Program-made: the position numbers and the translations under genes
Shown here: positions 1 through 7,615 of the stretch, piece after piece
Numbering within the stretch: position 1 is the first letter of the stretch
How the letters are laid out: every line of letters starts with the position of its first letter
The notes under the pieces: generated by a model
The model's database searches: none
What the model was told of the DNA's origin: nothing
The model's input: only the letters and a program-made list of their open reading frames with translations
Source: Microbacterium sp.
GTDB taxonomy: Bacteria > Actinomycetota > Actinomycetes > Actinomycetales > Microbacteriaceae
Direction: 5' to 3'
Length of the DNA stretch: 39,557 nucleotides
Assembly: GCA_031177765.1 (NCBI GenBank)
Contig: JAPSKH010000018.1
Coordinates: 1-39,557 of the forward strand

Positions 1-24
1 GCGGCGTCCGAGACGCACGGACCA

Positions 25-68
25 GGCGACGGATGCCGCGGATCGAAGCCGCCGCGGCATCCGTCGTC
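25..68 (-). terminator. Hairpin terminator downstream of the MBL-fold gene
   Basis: A perfect 15-bp inverted repeat (27-41 with 52-66) encloses a 10-nt loop, with a few more pairs possible outside. It lies just past the stop codon of the minus-strand hydrolase gene, where a terminator is expected. There is no T-run, which is common for hairpin terminators in high-GC actinobacteria. What lies to its left is outside the window. Confidence 0.6.
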
Positions 69-81
69 CGCGTTCGGGCGG

Positions 82-720
82 TCAGGTGTCGGTCGCCTCA
101 CCCGGTTCGAGCACGACCAGTTCGCCGTCGTTCTGCTCGACGGCCCAGCGCAGGCGTGCCCGTCCCATGTCGCGCCCGATGACCGACAGGGTCATGTCGT
201 GGGTGCCGAATGCGCGCTTGGGCGCGACGGCGAGCACGAAGTCCATCGCCTCGCCGATCTTCAGCCACGGGGCGCCGACCGGCGCGGCCAGGAGCGACAC
301 CGATCGACCCGCGGGCACCGCGTAGGAGTCGCCCGGGTAGTAGAAGCTGTCGTTGACCAGCACGCCGACGTTGTCGATCACCGGGATGGACTCGTGGATG
401 ACCGCGTGGCGGCCGCCGAAGAACTCCAGCCGGAACGGCTCGACGGTCACGGTGTCGCCGGGATGCACGACGGTGATCTCGTAGCCGGCGGCGGCCTTGG
501 CGACGCCTTCGGGACCGAAGATCGGGATGCCGGGGAAGGTGTGGAGGATGCGGTCCAGGTGATCGGGCGTCCAGTGGTCGGGGTGCTCGTGGGTCAGGAC
601 GATGGCGACAACGTCCTCGAGGGTGCCCAGCGGCGCGGTGTACGAACCGGGGTCGATCACGAGCGTCCTGCCCGCTTCGACGATGGTCAGCGTGGCGTGC
701 TCGAACTTGGTGACTCGCAT
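82..720 (-). CDS. MBL-fold metallo-hydrolase (UlaG-like)
   Basis: Predicted 212-aa metallo-beta-lactamase-fold hydrolase, probably cytoplasmic since no signal peptide is visible. The metal-binding signature HxHxDH is at residues 44-49 (H44, H46, D48, H49), after a beta-strand ending VLT. Further conserved-looking metal or structural sites are a GDS segment near residue 127 and a GTHD segment near 187. The short length and single-domain form resemble the UlaG-like branch of the superfamily, whose members have very diverse substrates, so none is assigned. A longer upstream reading frame exists, but the fold begins right at MRVTKFEHATL, so the ATG at 720 is preferred. It stands alone, divergent from the tRNA-Glu gene, and ends in a strong hairpin. 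Confidence 0.85.
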   Translation of the reverse strand: MRVTKFEHATLTIVEAGRTLVIDPGSYTAPLGTLEDVVAIVLTHEHPDHWTPDHLDRILHTFPGIPIFGPEGVAKAAAGYEITVVHPGDTVTVEPFRLEFFGGRHAVIHESIPVIDNVGVLVNDSFYYPGDSYAVPAGRSVSLLAAPVGAPWLKIGEAMDFVLAVAPKRAFGTHDMTLSVIGRDMGRARLRWAVEQNDGELVVLEPGEATDT

Positions 721-781
721 GGTCCGAGTCAACCCGCACGCGGGGCGGAGCGGCAAGGCCGGGCACGTTCGGCGCCTCGAT

Positions 782-811
782 TTGGAGCGAGCATGAACGC
801 CGTGGCATAAT
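782..811 (+). promoter_or_regulatory. Putative promoter of tRNA-Glu
   Basis: TTGGAG (782-787), an 18-bp spacer and CATAAT (806-811) form a reasonable sigma70-type promoter. The expected start near 818 leaves a leader of about 11 nt before the mature tRNA. Confidence 0.5.
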
Positions 812-828
812 CGAACGGTTGCGAAAAC

Positions 829-901
829 GGCCCCATCGTATAGCGGCCTAGTACGCCGCCCTCTCACGGCGGTAACGCGGGTTCGAATCCCGCTGGGGTC
901 A
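829..901 (+). tRNA. tRNA-Glu (anticodon CTC)
   Basis: A 73-nt cloverleaf folds by eye. The acceptor stem pairs 829-835 (GGCCCCA) with 894-900 (TGGGGTC), including one G-T wobble. The anticodon stem CCGCC/GGCGG encloses the loop CTCTCAC (861-867) with anticodon CTC at 863-865. The T-arm GCGGG-TTCGAAT-CCCGC is perfect. Discriminator base is A901. CCA is not encoded: ACA follows. The gene is followed within 2 nt by a strong hairpin. Confidence 0.97.
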
Positions 902-902
902 C

Positions 903-954
903 AACACGGAAAAGCCCTCCCGGTCCGCCAGGACCTGGAGGGCTTTTCCGTGTT
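903..954. terminator. Strong bidirectional terminator hairpin after tRNA-Glu
   Basis: A perfect 18-bp inverted repeat (903-920 with 937-954) is capped by a further 5-bp GGTCC/GGACC stem (922-926 with 931-935). One strand carries AAAAG and the other CTTTT inside the stem, so it can act in both directions: ending tRNA-Glu on the plus strand and the GH2 gene (stop at 998) on the minus strand. It begins 2 nt after the mature tRNA, so it also limits the 3' trailer. Confidence 0.85.
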
Positions 955-997
955 CCGCGCCCAGCAGGGTGAGAAACGCTCGCGCGGGCGGCTCCGG

Positions 998-2842
998 CTA
1001 GTCCGACTCGTCGACGGGCACCTCGACGGGGATCTCGGCCGGTGGGTGGCGGTCGCCGACGGTGGCGCGCCGCATCGTGGCGAGATCGAACTTCGGCTCG
1101 CGGGCGGCGGTGAACAGGCCGTTGGCCTCCTGGAAAGTGTCCGTCAGCTGCGTGTAGCAGAAGCCGGCGAACGCCTCGACGTCGTGCACGGCGCCCAGCA
1201 GCCGCTCGTAGGAGTCGCGCAGCTGGTCGGGGGAGTCCGAGACGGAGTAGCCCCATGTCCCGTGCGCGTCCGTCGTCGTGCGGCACGCGATCCCGCCGAA
1301 CTCGCTGAGCACGAGGGGCTGCCCCTCGTGCGGGTGCTCGTCGAGGGTGATCATGCGCCCGGCCGGGAAGGCGGTTCGCAGGGCCTCGGGAAGGTCTGTT
1401 CCCGGCGTGCTCGCGTAGCGCGCGCGCAGGCGATCCGGCTCGCTCTCGTAGTCGTGGATGCTGATGATGTCGGTCGCCGACGACTCCCAGCCGTCGTTGC
1501 CGACGACGGGGCGGGACGGATCGAGCGTGTGGGTCAGGTGGTACAGCGCCTGCACGAACGACCGGTGGGTCGCCACGTTGGGCAGGTCGGGCACGCCCCA
1601 CGACTCATTGAAGGGCACCCAGACGACGATGCAGGGATGACCGATGTCACGCCGCACCGCCTCCACCCATTCGCGCGCCACCCGCTCGATCGACTGGCGT
1701 GTGAACCGGTAGGCGCTGGGCATCTCCTCCCACACCAGCAGGCCCAGGACGTCCGCCCAGTACAGGTACCTCGGATCCTCGATCTTCTGGTGCTTGCGGA
1801 CGCCGTTGAACCCCGCGGCCTTGGTCAGCTCGATGTCCCGGATGAGCGCCTCCTCGCTCGGCGGCGTCATGAGGGTGTCGGGCCAGTACCCCTGGTCCAG
1901 AACCAGTCGCATGCGGTACGGACGGTTGTTCAGCAGCAGCTGGCCGCGTCTGAGCGCCACCCCGCGCATGGCCGTGTACGAGCGCACCTCGTCGATCACG
2001 ACGTCGCCCTGCATGAGGAGCACCTCGGCGCGGATGAGCGTGGGCGACTCCGGCGACCACAGCAGCTCGTTGCGGGCGTCGTCGATGCCGGGGTCGGCGA
2101 GCGCGATGCTGCGGTGCACCTCCTGGTCGGGGATCTGGTAGCAGTCGTCGGCGAGGAGGCGGTCGCCGACCCACAGCCGCACGACCGCCTGGAGGTCGCC
2201 CCCGGGCTCGGGGTCGTGCAGCCGCGCCTCGAATCCGATCGCCCAGCGCTCGAGCTGCGGGGTGAAGCGCACGTCGGCGAGGCGGCGGCGAGGCGCCTCC
2301 TCGAGCCACACCGTCTGCCAGATGCCGCTCGTGCGGGGGTACCAGATGCTGTGCGGCTCATCCAGCCAGTCCTGCTTGCCGCGCGGCTGGGCGACCCCCT
2401 GGGGATCGTCGTGGGCCCACACCGCGATCTCGTGGTGGTCGCGCTTCTTCAGGGCATCCGTGATGTCGAAGGTGAAGGGCGTGTGGCCGCCCTCGTGACG
2501 TCCCACGAAGCGGCCGTCCACCCACACCCTCGCCTCGTAGTCGACGGCGCCGAAGTGCAGCAGCAGGCGCACGTCGTCGTGGCGCGTGTAGTCGAACGCA
2601 CGGCGGTACCAGATGTGCGCCCCGAGCGTGCGATCGTCGATGCCGCTCGCCTCGCTCTCCGGTGCGAAGGGCACGAGGATCTCGCGATCCCACGTGGCGA
2701 TCCCGCTCGGATGCTCAGCCCCCGCCCCGACGGCGAACTCCCACGGGCCGTTGAGGCACTGCCAGTGCCGTCGCTGCATCCGGCGGCGTGGATAGTCGGG
2801 GTGGTCGGTGGGCCAGCTCTCTGACCAGAGGGACGTCGGCAT
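998..2842 (-). CDS. Glycoside hydrolase family 2 (beta-galactosidase/glucuronidase-like)
   Basis: A 614-aa GH2 enzyme that should cleave beta-linked glycosides with retention. The domain order fits the family: sugar-binding jelly-roll at about 25-185, immunoglobulin-like sandwich at about 186-290, TIM barrel from about 291 on. The acid/base is the Glu of the NE motif in FNESWG (N412, E413). The likely nucleophile is E514 in VLSEFGG. No signal peptide is visible, so it probably acts in the cytoplasm on imported oligosaccharides or glycosides. Beta-galactosidase, beta-glucuronidase or beta-mannosidase specificity cannot be told from sequence alone. No transporter or regulator sits beside it. 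The ATG at 2842 lies 6 nt from a TAGCGT -10 hexamer, implying a leaderless mRNA. Confidence 0.9.
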   Translation of the reverse strand: MPTSLWSESWPTDHPDYPRRRMQRRHWQCLNGPWEFAVGAGAEHPSGIATWDREILVPFAPESEASGIDDRTLGAHIWYRRAFDYTRHDDVRLLLHFGAVDYEARVWVDGRFVGRHEGGHTPFTFDITDALKKRDHHEIAVWAHDDPQGVAQPRGKQDWLDEPHSIWYPRTSGIWQTVWLEEAPRRRLADVRFTPQLERWAIGFEARLHDPEPGGDLQAVVRLWVGDRLLADDCYQIPDQEVHRSIALADPGIDDARNELLWSPESPTLIRAEVLLMQGDVVIDEVRSYTAMRGVALRRGQLLLNNRPYRMRLVLDQGYWPDTLMTPPSEEALIRDIELTKAAGFNGVRKHQKIEDPRYLYWADVLGLLVWEEMPSAYRFTRQSIERVAREWVEAVRRDIGHPCIVVWVPFNESWGVPDLPNVATHRSFVQALYHLTHTLDPSRPVVGNDGWESSATDIISIHDYESEPDRLRARYASTPGTDLPEALRTAFPAGRMITLDEHPHEGQPLVLSEFGGIACRTTTDAHGTWGYSVSDSPDQLRDSYERLLGAVHDVEAFAGFCYTQLTDTFQEANGLFTAAREPKFDLATMRRATVGDRHPPAEIPVEVPVDESD

Positions 2843-2848
2843 GGGGCA

Positions 2849-2854
2849 ACGCTA
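2849..2854 (-). promoter_or_regulatory. -10 hexamer for a leaderless GH2 transcript
   Basis: TAGCGT on the minus strand is followed by exactly 6 nt and then the ATG. The predicted transcription start coincides with the start codon. Confidence 0.6.
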
Positions 2855-2865
2855 GGGCGGGCCCT

Positions 2866-2902
2866 CCGGCGCCGCAGAAGCCCATTGACACCGCGGCGCC
2901 GG
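2866..2902 (-). terminator. Hairpin downstream of the DUF4349 gene
   Basis: A 10-bp GC-rich inverted repeat (2866-2875 with 2893-2902) with a 17-nt loop lies just after the TAG stop at 2911. It would end the sigma factor-DUF4349 transcript before the GH2 promoter. There is no T-run. Confidence 0.5.
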
Positions 2903-2910
2903 TGTGGCCG

Positions 2911-4050
2911 CTACTGGTCGCGAGGTGCTCGCGGCGGCGAGGCATCCGCTTCCGCCGCCCGCCGGCGACGGCGCACCAACCGCACGACGCCCCACACCAC
3001 CAGCGCGGCGATCGCCGCGACGAGCAGCCACGGCAGGAGGAAGCCGAGAGCGATCACGATGCCGTTCAGCGTCGCGACCAGTCCGTTCCATCCCGCCAGG
3101 AGCCCATCAGCGAACCCGGCCGGATCCGCCTCCACCTTCTCGACCGCCGGAGCGAGCGACACGGTGAGCGACGACAGCTCCACCTGATCCTCGAGCATCG
3201 CCAGCTGCTGCTGGTAGGACTCCAGCAGGGCCTGCCTCTCGGACAGGGCCGATTCGGCCGCGATGAGGTCGCTGACATTCTGCGCCTGGGCCATCAAGGC
3301 CGTCAGGCGATCCACCGATGCCTGCGCCGCGTCGATCCGGGCCCGAAGATCGACGGTCTGGTCGGTGACGTCCTGGCGGTTGATGGCGGACGACGTGACC
3401 TGACCGAACTCGGACAGATCGGACACGAGCGCGGGCAGTGCGTCGGCGGGCACCCGCACCGTCACGGAGGACCCCGGGTACGGGTACGGGTACGGCGTCA
3501 CGGCGTCGGCGGCGCCGCTGCCGGAGTCGGGCGGCTGCACCGCGCCGTCGCGGTCGATGGTCATGGACTCGACGTAGCCGCCGCGCGCGACGGCGGCGTC
3601 GCCGATCGCCTGCGCCGCCGTCTCGACGTCGTCGACGGCGAGCGCCGCGGACGCGGTGGTGACGATGTCGCGGCCGGCGGCGACGTCCGCCGCGGACGAT
3701 TCGGTGCTCGCCGCACCGCCTTCGCTCAGCGAACGCGTGTCGCCGGCGCCCGGAGAGGGCGGAGCGTCCAGCGCGATCCCCGGGTCGGAGCCGCCCGCCG
3801 GGGCGACGAGAGCCTCGTCGCGTGCGCCGCTGATGATCGCCCCGACGCTGGGCGCGAGCACCGCCGCCACCACGACGATCGCGGCGGCGGCGCCACCGGC
3901 GAGCCACGCCCGCCCGCGGCGCAGCCGGCGGCGCCGATCCGCGGAGCGTTCGCGGGCGATGTCGGCGAACAGCGCCGCCTCGATCTCGTCCACGCGCTCG
4001 TCGGCGAGCTCGGGCAGCGAGATCCCACCGGCGGGATGCTGCGTGTTCAT
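2911..4050 (-). CDS. Membrane DUF4349 protein, putative anti-sigma partner
   Basis: A 379-aa protein. A charged cytoplasmic N-terminus is followed by a membrane segment around residues 52-75. An extracytoplasmic DUF4349-like domain with a coiled coil comes next (roughly 140-320, rich in A, Q, E and L). A second membrane segment near 335-370 ends in a basic tail. Its start codon overlaps the stop of the ECF sigma gene by 4 nt (ATGA), so the two are translationally coupled. That position is where ECF operons usually carry an anti-sigma factor. No zinc anti-sigma (HxxxCxxC) motif is present, so an anti-sigma role is inferred from context only. DUF4349 has no settled function. A longer upstream frame overlaps the sigma gene and is rejected. 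Confidence 0.85.
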   Translation of the reverse strand: MNTQHPAGGISLPELADERVDEIEAALFADIARERSADRRRRLRRGRAWLAGGAAAAIVVVAAVLAPSVGAIISGARDEALVAPAGGSDPGIALDAPPSPGAGDTRSLSEGGAASTESSAADVAAGRDIVTTASAALAVDDVETAAQAIGDAAVARGGYVESMTIDRDGAVQPPDSGSGAADAVTPYPYPYPGSSVTVRVPADALPALVSDLSEFGQVTSSAINRQDVTDQTVDLRARIDAAQASVDRLTALMAQAQNVSDLIAAESALSERQALLESYQQQLAMLEDQVELSSLTVSLAPAVEKVEADPAGFADGLLAGWNGLVATLNGIVIALGFLLPWLLVAAIAALVVWGVVRLVRRRRRAAEADASPPRAPRDQ

Positions 4051-4604
4051 GTGCTCTCCTTCACGACGGTCCGCAGTCGCGTGCGGATGCGGGAGAGACG
4101 GTTGCGCACGACGCCGTGGGCGATGCCGAGCTCGTCGGCGGCCGCCTGATAGGCGTACCCCTGCACCGCGCAGAGGCGGAAGATGTCCCTGTCGAGCGGG
4201 CCCAGACCCGCGACCTCCCGGACGATCGCCTCGGCGAGCTCGCTGTCGATGACCTGCTGCTCGACGTCCACGGTCGCCGGCAGGAACTCGTCCGCGACCG
4301 CCGCGGTGTGCTCGCGGTCGCGCTTGAGCCGCCGGACGCGATTGGCCGCCTGCAGTCGGCACACGGTCGCCAGCCACGGCAGCAGCGAGTCACCCGCGAG
4401 CTCCAGGCCGGGAAGCTTCCGCCAGGCCACCAGGAACGTCTCCTGCGTGACCTCCTCGGCATCGGCGCGGCTGCCGACCAGTCCGTGGGCCAGCCAGTAC
4501 ACGGGGCGCACGTAGGCGCGGTAGAGCGTGCGGAACGCGTGCTCGCTGCCACTCGCGGCCAGGGCCACGAGCGCGGCGTCATCGCGCGTGCCGTCCTCTG
4601 CCAT
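4047..4604 (-). CDS. ECF-type RNA polymerase sigma factor
   Basis: About 185 aa with the two-domain ECF architecture. Region 2 runs from DAALVALAASG through the DAEEVTQETFLVAWR segment. Region 4 has a helix-turn-helix around AADELGIAHGVVRNRLSRIR near the C-terminus. It would direct RNA polymerase to a small regulon in response to a signal sensed by the coupled DUF4349 membrane protein. I prefer the ATG at 4604 because GGAGG lies 6 nt upstream. An in-frame ATG at 4652 adds 16 basic residues and has no good ribosome-binding site. It is divergent from the terC riboswitch region. No autoregulated ECF promoter could be recognised by eye. Confidence 0.92.
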   Translation of the reverse strand: MAEDGTRDDAALVALAASGSEHAFRTLYRAYVRPVYWLAHGLVGSRADAEEVTQETFLVAWRKLPGLELAGDSLLPWLATVCRLQAANRVRRLKRDREHTAAVADEFLPATVDVEQQVIDSELAEAIVREVAGLGPLDRDIFRLCAVQGYAYQAAADELGIAHGVVRNRLSRIRTRLRTVVKEST

Positions 4605-4737
4605 CCCGATCCTCCGCCCACTCCGGCGCCGCAGCGGCGTCGCGGTGCTCATTGTCTCTCACCCGGTCAGTGTCCGCGCGGCGCCGATCGTCTCACGCGA
4701 CCGGAGCACTCTCACCGTGCCTGTATCCTTGTGCGAG

Positions 4738-4849
4738 CGAGAGGGAGTATCCCGACAGCGCGCATCCGTCATCACGGGTCTCGACAATGCGACCCCGGGT
4801 GTGCGACGCGGACCGGTCCGGTGGGAACGGTCGCGGGGAGAGACTTTCG
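4738..4849 (+). ncRNA. Probable yybP-ykoY manganese riboswitch
   Basis: The 5' leader of the TerC/Alx gene carries the hallmarks of this class. A GGGAGTA segment (4743-4749) follows the P1 strand CGAGAG (4738-4743). The matching 3' strand CTTTCG (4844-4849) sits in a GAGAGACTTTC segment that resembles the conserved GACCUU element. Internal helices include CCCG/CGGG (4751-4754 with 4775-4778) and GCGACC/GGTCGC (4789-4794 with 4829-4834). The class senses Mn2+ and often precedes TerC/Alx and other metal-export genes, which matches the gene 41 nt downstream. The call was made by eye; a covariance search against RF00080 would settle it. Confidence 0.72.
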
Positions 4850-4890
4850 GTATCGACCGACCCTCCGATCCTCCCCGCGAAAGGCCCTGC

Positions 4891-6009
4891 ATGGACCTCG
4901 AACTCCCGCTGTGGTTCGAAATCGGATCCCTGGTGATCCTGACCCTGATCCTGGTCGCCGACCTGCTGCTGATCCTCAAGCGACCGCACATCCCGTCGAC
5001 CAAGGAGTCGACCCTCTGGGTCGTCTTCTACGTCACGCTCGCGCTCATCTTCGCGGGCCTGATGTGGGTCTTCGCCGGCGGCGAGTACGCCGGTCAGTTC
5101 GTCGCCGGCTGGCTCACGGAGTACAGCCTATCGATCGACAACCTGTTCGTGTTCGTGCTGATCATGACCCAGTTCTCCGTCCCGCGCCGCTATCAGCAGG
5201 AGGTGCTGATGGTGGGCATCATCATCGCCCTCGTGCTGCGGGGTCTGTTCATCCTGCTCGGCGCGGCGATCATCGAGCAGTTCAGCTGGGTGTTCTACCT
5301 CTTCGGCGCCTTCCTGATCTGGACGGCCATCCGTCAGGCCTTCCCCGGCGGCGACCACGATGACGATGTCAAGCAGGAGAACTTCGTCGTGCGCCTGCTC
5401 CGTCGCACGATCGACATCAGCGACTCCTACGACGGCGCGAAGATCCGCACCGTGGTCGACGGCAAGAAGATGTGGACGCCGATGATCATCGTCTTCGCGG
5501 CGATCGGCGTCACCGACCTCCTGTTCGCCATCGACTCCATTCCGGCGATCTTCGGCATCACGACCAGCCCGTTCATCGTGTTCACCGCGAACATCTTCGC
5601 GCTGATGGGTCTGCGTCAGCTGTACTTCCTGCTGGGCGACCTCCTGGACCGCCTGCGCTACCTGCACTACGGCATCGCGTTCATCCTCGCCTTCATCGGC
5701 GTCAAGCTGGTCTTCCACGCGATGCACGAGAACGAGCTGCCGTTCATCAACGGCGGCCAGCACATCGAGTGGGTCCCGGTGATCTCGACGTGGATGTCGC
5801 TGGGCGTCATCGTCGTGTCGATGGCGGTGGCGACCGCGGCGAGCCTCATCGCCTCCGCGCGCGACAGGCGGCTGGGACGGACGGATGCCACGGCCGGCGT
5901 CGTCGACGACGGCACGGGCGCTCCGCCCGAGGTCGAGGCGGCCGCCGAGGCGGTGGCTGAGGAGAAGGGGACGCCGTCCACCGTGGATCAGCGTCCCACG
6001 GAGCGGTGA
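4891..6009 (+). CDS. TerC/Alx-family integral membrane protein
   Basis: A 372-aa polytopic membrane protein with about nine hydrophobic segments. It carries two TerC-family motifs: the acidic SIDNLFVFVLIM stretch near residue 85 and FAAIGVTDLLFAIDSIPA near 205-220. Family members such as E. coli Alx are implicated in manganese homeostasis and pH response; tellurite resistance is the historical name. A role in Mn2+ efflux is inferred from the family together with the probable Mn2+ riboswitch in its leader. The start is the ATG at 4891, where the first membrane helix begins within 10 residues; the frame continues upstream into the leader and was trimmed. The C-terminal tail (after about 320) is hydrophilic and acidic. 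Confidence 0.92.
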   Translation: MDLELPLWFEIGSLVILTLILVADLLLILKRPHIPSTKESTLWVVFYVTLALIFAGLMWVFAGGEYAGQFVAGWLTEYSLSIDNLFVFVLIMTQFSVPRRYQQEVLMVGIIIALVLRGLFILLGAAIIEQFSWVFYLFGAFLIWTAIRQAFPGGDHDDDVKQENFVVRLLRRTIDISDSYDGAKIRTVVDGKKMWTPMIIVFAAIGVTDLLFAIDSIPAIFGITTSPFIVFTANIFALMGLRQLYFLLGDLLDRLRYLHYGIAFILAFIGVKLVFHAMHENELPFINGGQHIEWVPVISTWMSLGVIVVSMAVATAASLIASARDRRLGRTDATAGVVDDGTGAPPEVEAAAEAVAEEKGTPSTVDQRPTER

Positions 6010-6015
6010 TACCCT
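6010..6015 (+). promoter_or_regulatory. -10 hexamer for the leuCD leader transcript
   Basis: TACCCT lies exactly 6 nt before the GTG of the leader peptide, the same geometry seen at the leaderless genes of this window. It starts immediately after the terC stop codon. Confidence 0.5.
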
Positions 6016-6021
6016 GAGGCG

Positions 6022-6066
6022 GTGCGGATCGCTCGCCTTCTCCTTAGCGGCCGCGACGAGTCCTAG
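6022..6066 (+). CDS. leuL: Leucine leader peptide of leuCD
   Basis: A 14-codon ORF (GTG to TAG) encodes VRIARLLLSGRDES. The three consecutive Leu codons CTT CTC CTT (6037-6045) are the hallmark of a branched-chain amino-acid leader peptide. CTT is also an unusual Leu codon here, as most Leu codons in the window are CTC or CTG. It lies 69 nt upstream of leuC and is followed by alternative hairpins. GAGG sits too close to the GTG to act well as a ribosome-binding site; the TACCCT-N6-GTG arrangement suggests a leaderless start instead. Leader-peptide control of leu and ilv genes is known in actinobacteria; this instance is inferred from sequence. Confidence 0.75.
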   Translation: MRIARLLLSGRDES

Positions 6067-6124
6067 TCCCCAGGCCTCCCTCGTCGCGGAGTTCGTCGCG
6101 GGCTTGATCCCTTCTCCAGGAGAA
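6051..6124 (+). promoter_or_regulatory. Attenuator or translational switch region upstream of leuC
   Basis: CCGCGACGA (6051-6059), inside the leader ORF, can pair with either of two identical TCGTCGCGG copies (6081-6089 and 6093-6101), giving mutually exclusive hairpins. In addition, TTCTCCT within the Leu codons (6038-6044) is complementary over 7 bp to AGGAGAA (6118-6124), a purine SD-like stretch before leuC. A ribosome stalled on the Leu codons would therefore change which structure forms. Whether control is transcriptional or translational is not clear, since no T-run is present. Confidence 0.6.
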
Positions 6125-6135
6125 CGAACAGAGCA

Positions 6136-7614
6136 ATGAGCACGACCGCCGCCGCAGGCATCCCCGATCACCCCCGCACGCTGGCGGAGAAGGTGTGGGA
6201 CGACCACGTCGTCGTGAAGGGGCAGGACGGCCAGCCCGACCTCATCTACATCGACCTGCACCTCGTGCACGAGGTGACGAGCCCCCAGGCCTTCGACGGC
6301 CTGCGGGCCGAGGGGCGCCCGGTGCGGCGCCTGGACCTCACGATCGCGACCGAGGACCACAACACCCCGACGCTCGACATCGACAAGCCGATCGCCGACC
6401 TCACCAGTCGCACGCAGATCGAGACGCTGCGGCGCAACGCCGAGGAGTTCGGCGTGCGGCTGCACTCCCTCGGCGACCGCGAGCAGGGCATCGTGCACGT
6501 CGTCGGCCCGCAGCTGGGGCTGACGATGCCCGGCATCACCGTCGTGTGCGGCGACTCCCACACCTCGACGCACGGCGCGTTCGGTGCGATGGCGTTCGGC
6601 ATCGGCACCAGCGAGGTGGAGCACGTCCTGGCGACGCAGACGCTGCCGCTGAAGCCCTTCAAGACGATGGCGATCACCGTCGAGGGCGAGCTCAAGCCCG
6701 GGGTGACGGCGAAGGACATCATCCTGGCCGTCATCGCGAAGATCGGCACCAACGGCGGTCAGGGGTACGTGCTGGAGTTCCGCGGCAGCGCCATCCGCTC
6801 GCTGTCGATGGAAGGCCGCATGACGATCTGCAACATGTCGATCGAGGCGGGCGCCCGTGCAGGCATGGTCGCCCCCGACGAGACGACCTTCGCGTACCTG
6901 AAGGGACGCCCGCACGCGCCCCGGGGGCAGGACTGGGATGACGCGGTCGCCTACTGGCGGACGCTTCCCAGCGACGAAGGCGCCGTCTACGACGCCGAGG
7001 TGTTCCTCGACGCCGACGAGCTCGAGCCGTTCGTGACGTGGGGGACCAACCCCGGGCAGGGCGTGTCGCTCGGCGACGTCGTCCCCGCTCCCGAGGACTT
7101 CGCCGACCCGAACGATCGCGCCGCCGCCGAGCGCGCGCTGGAGTACATGGACCTCACCCCCGGGACGCCCCTGAAGGACATCCCGGTGGACGCGGTCTTC
7201 ATGGGCTCGTGCACCAACAGCCGCATCGAGGACCTGCGCGCGTTCGCATCGGTCATCAAGGGCCGCAAGAAGGCGGACGGGGTGCGCGTCATGGTGGTCC
7301 CCGGGTCGGCGCGGGTGCGTCTGGAGGCCGAGGCCGAGGGCCTGCACAAGGTGTTCGAGGAGTTCGGCGCCGAGTGGCGCTTCGCGGGCTGCTCGATGTG
7401 CCTGGGCATGAACCCCGACCAGCTCGCGCCGGGGGAGCGGTGCGCCTCGACGAGCAACCGCAACTTCGAGGGACGTCAGGGCAAGGGCGGCCGCACCCAT
7501 CTGGTGTCGCCGCTGGTGGCCGCCGCCACCGCCGTGCGGGGGACGCTCTCGAGCCCCTCGGATCTCGGTGAACCGGTCGCCGCGTCGCCGATCGCAGGGA
7601 CGGAGGTCCGCTGA
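6136..7614 (+). CDS. leuC: 3-isopropylmalate dehydratase, large subunit
   Basis: A 492-aa aconitase-superfamily subunit of isopropylmalate isomerase, which converts 2- to 3-isopropylmalate in leucine biosynthesis. The [4Fe-4S] ligands are visible as C359 in GSCTNSR and C419/C422 in the CSMC motif, as in the family. The N-terminus ([12 protein letters not shown]) and the [20 protein letters not shown] segment are canonical. Length is typical. The start at 6136 is well placed relative to the conserved N-terminus, although the AGGAG upstream is unusually far (about 13 nt). It forms an operon with leuD one base downstream and is controlled by the leader described above. Confidence 0.98.
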   Translation: MSTTAAAGIPDHPRTLAEKVWDDHVVVKGQDGQPDLIYIDLHLVHEVTSPQAFDGLRAEGRPVRRLDLTIATEDHNTPTLDIDKPIADLTSRTQIETLRRNAEEFGVRLHSLGDREQGIVHVVGPQLGLTMPGITVVCGDSHTSTHGAFGAMAFGIGTSEVEHVLATQTLPLKPFKTMAITVEGELKPGVTAKDIILAVIAKIGTNGGQGYVLEFRGSAIRSLSMEGRMTICNMSIEAGARAGMVAPDETTFAYLKGRPHAPRGQDWDDAVAYWRTLPSDEGAVYDAEVFLDADELEPFVTWGTNPGQGVSLGDVVPAPEDFADPNDRAAAERALEYMDLTPGTPLKDIPVDAVFMGSCTNSRIEDLRAFASVIKGRKKADGVRVMVVPGSARVRLEAEAEGLHKVFEEFGAEWRFAGCSMCLGMNPDQLAPGERCASTSNRNFEGRQGKGGRTHLVSPLVAAATAVRGTLSSPSDLGEPVAASPIAGTEVR

Positions 7615-7615
7615 C

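Noticed and set aside
4605..4652. Upstream ATG (4652) for the ECF sigma factor
   Set aside because: No ribosome-binding site, whereas the ATG at 4604 has GGAGG at ideal spacing; kept only as an alternative.
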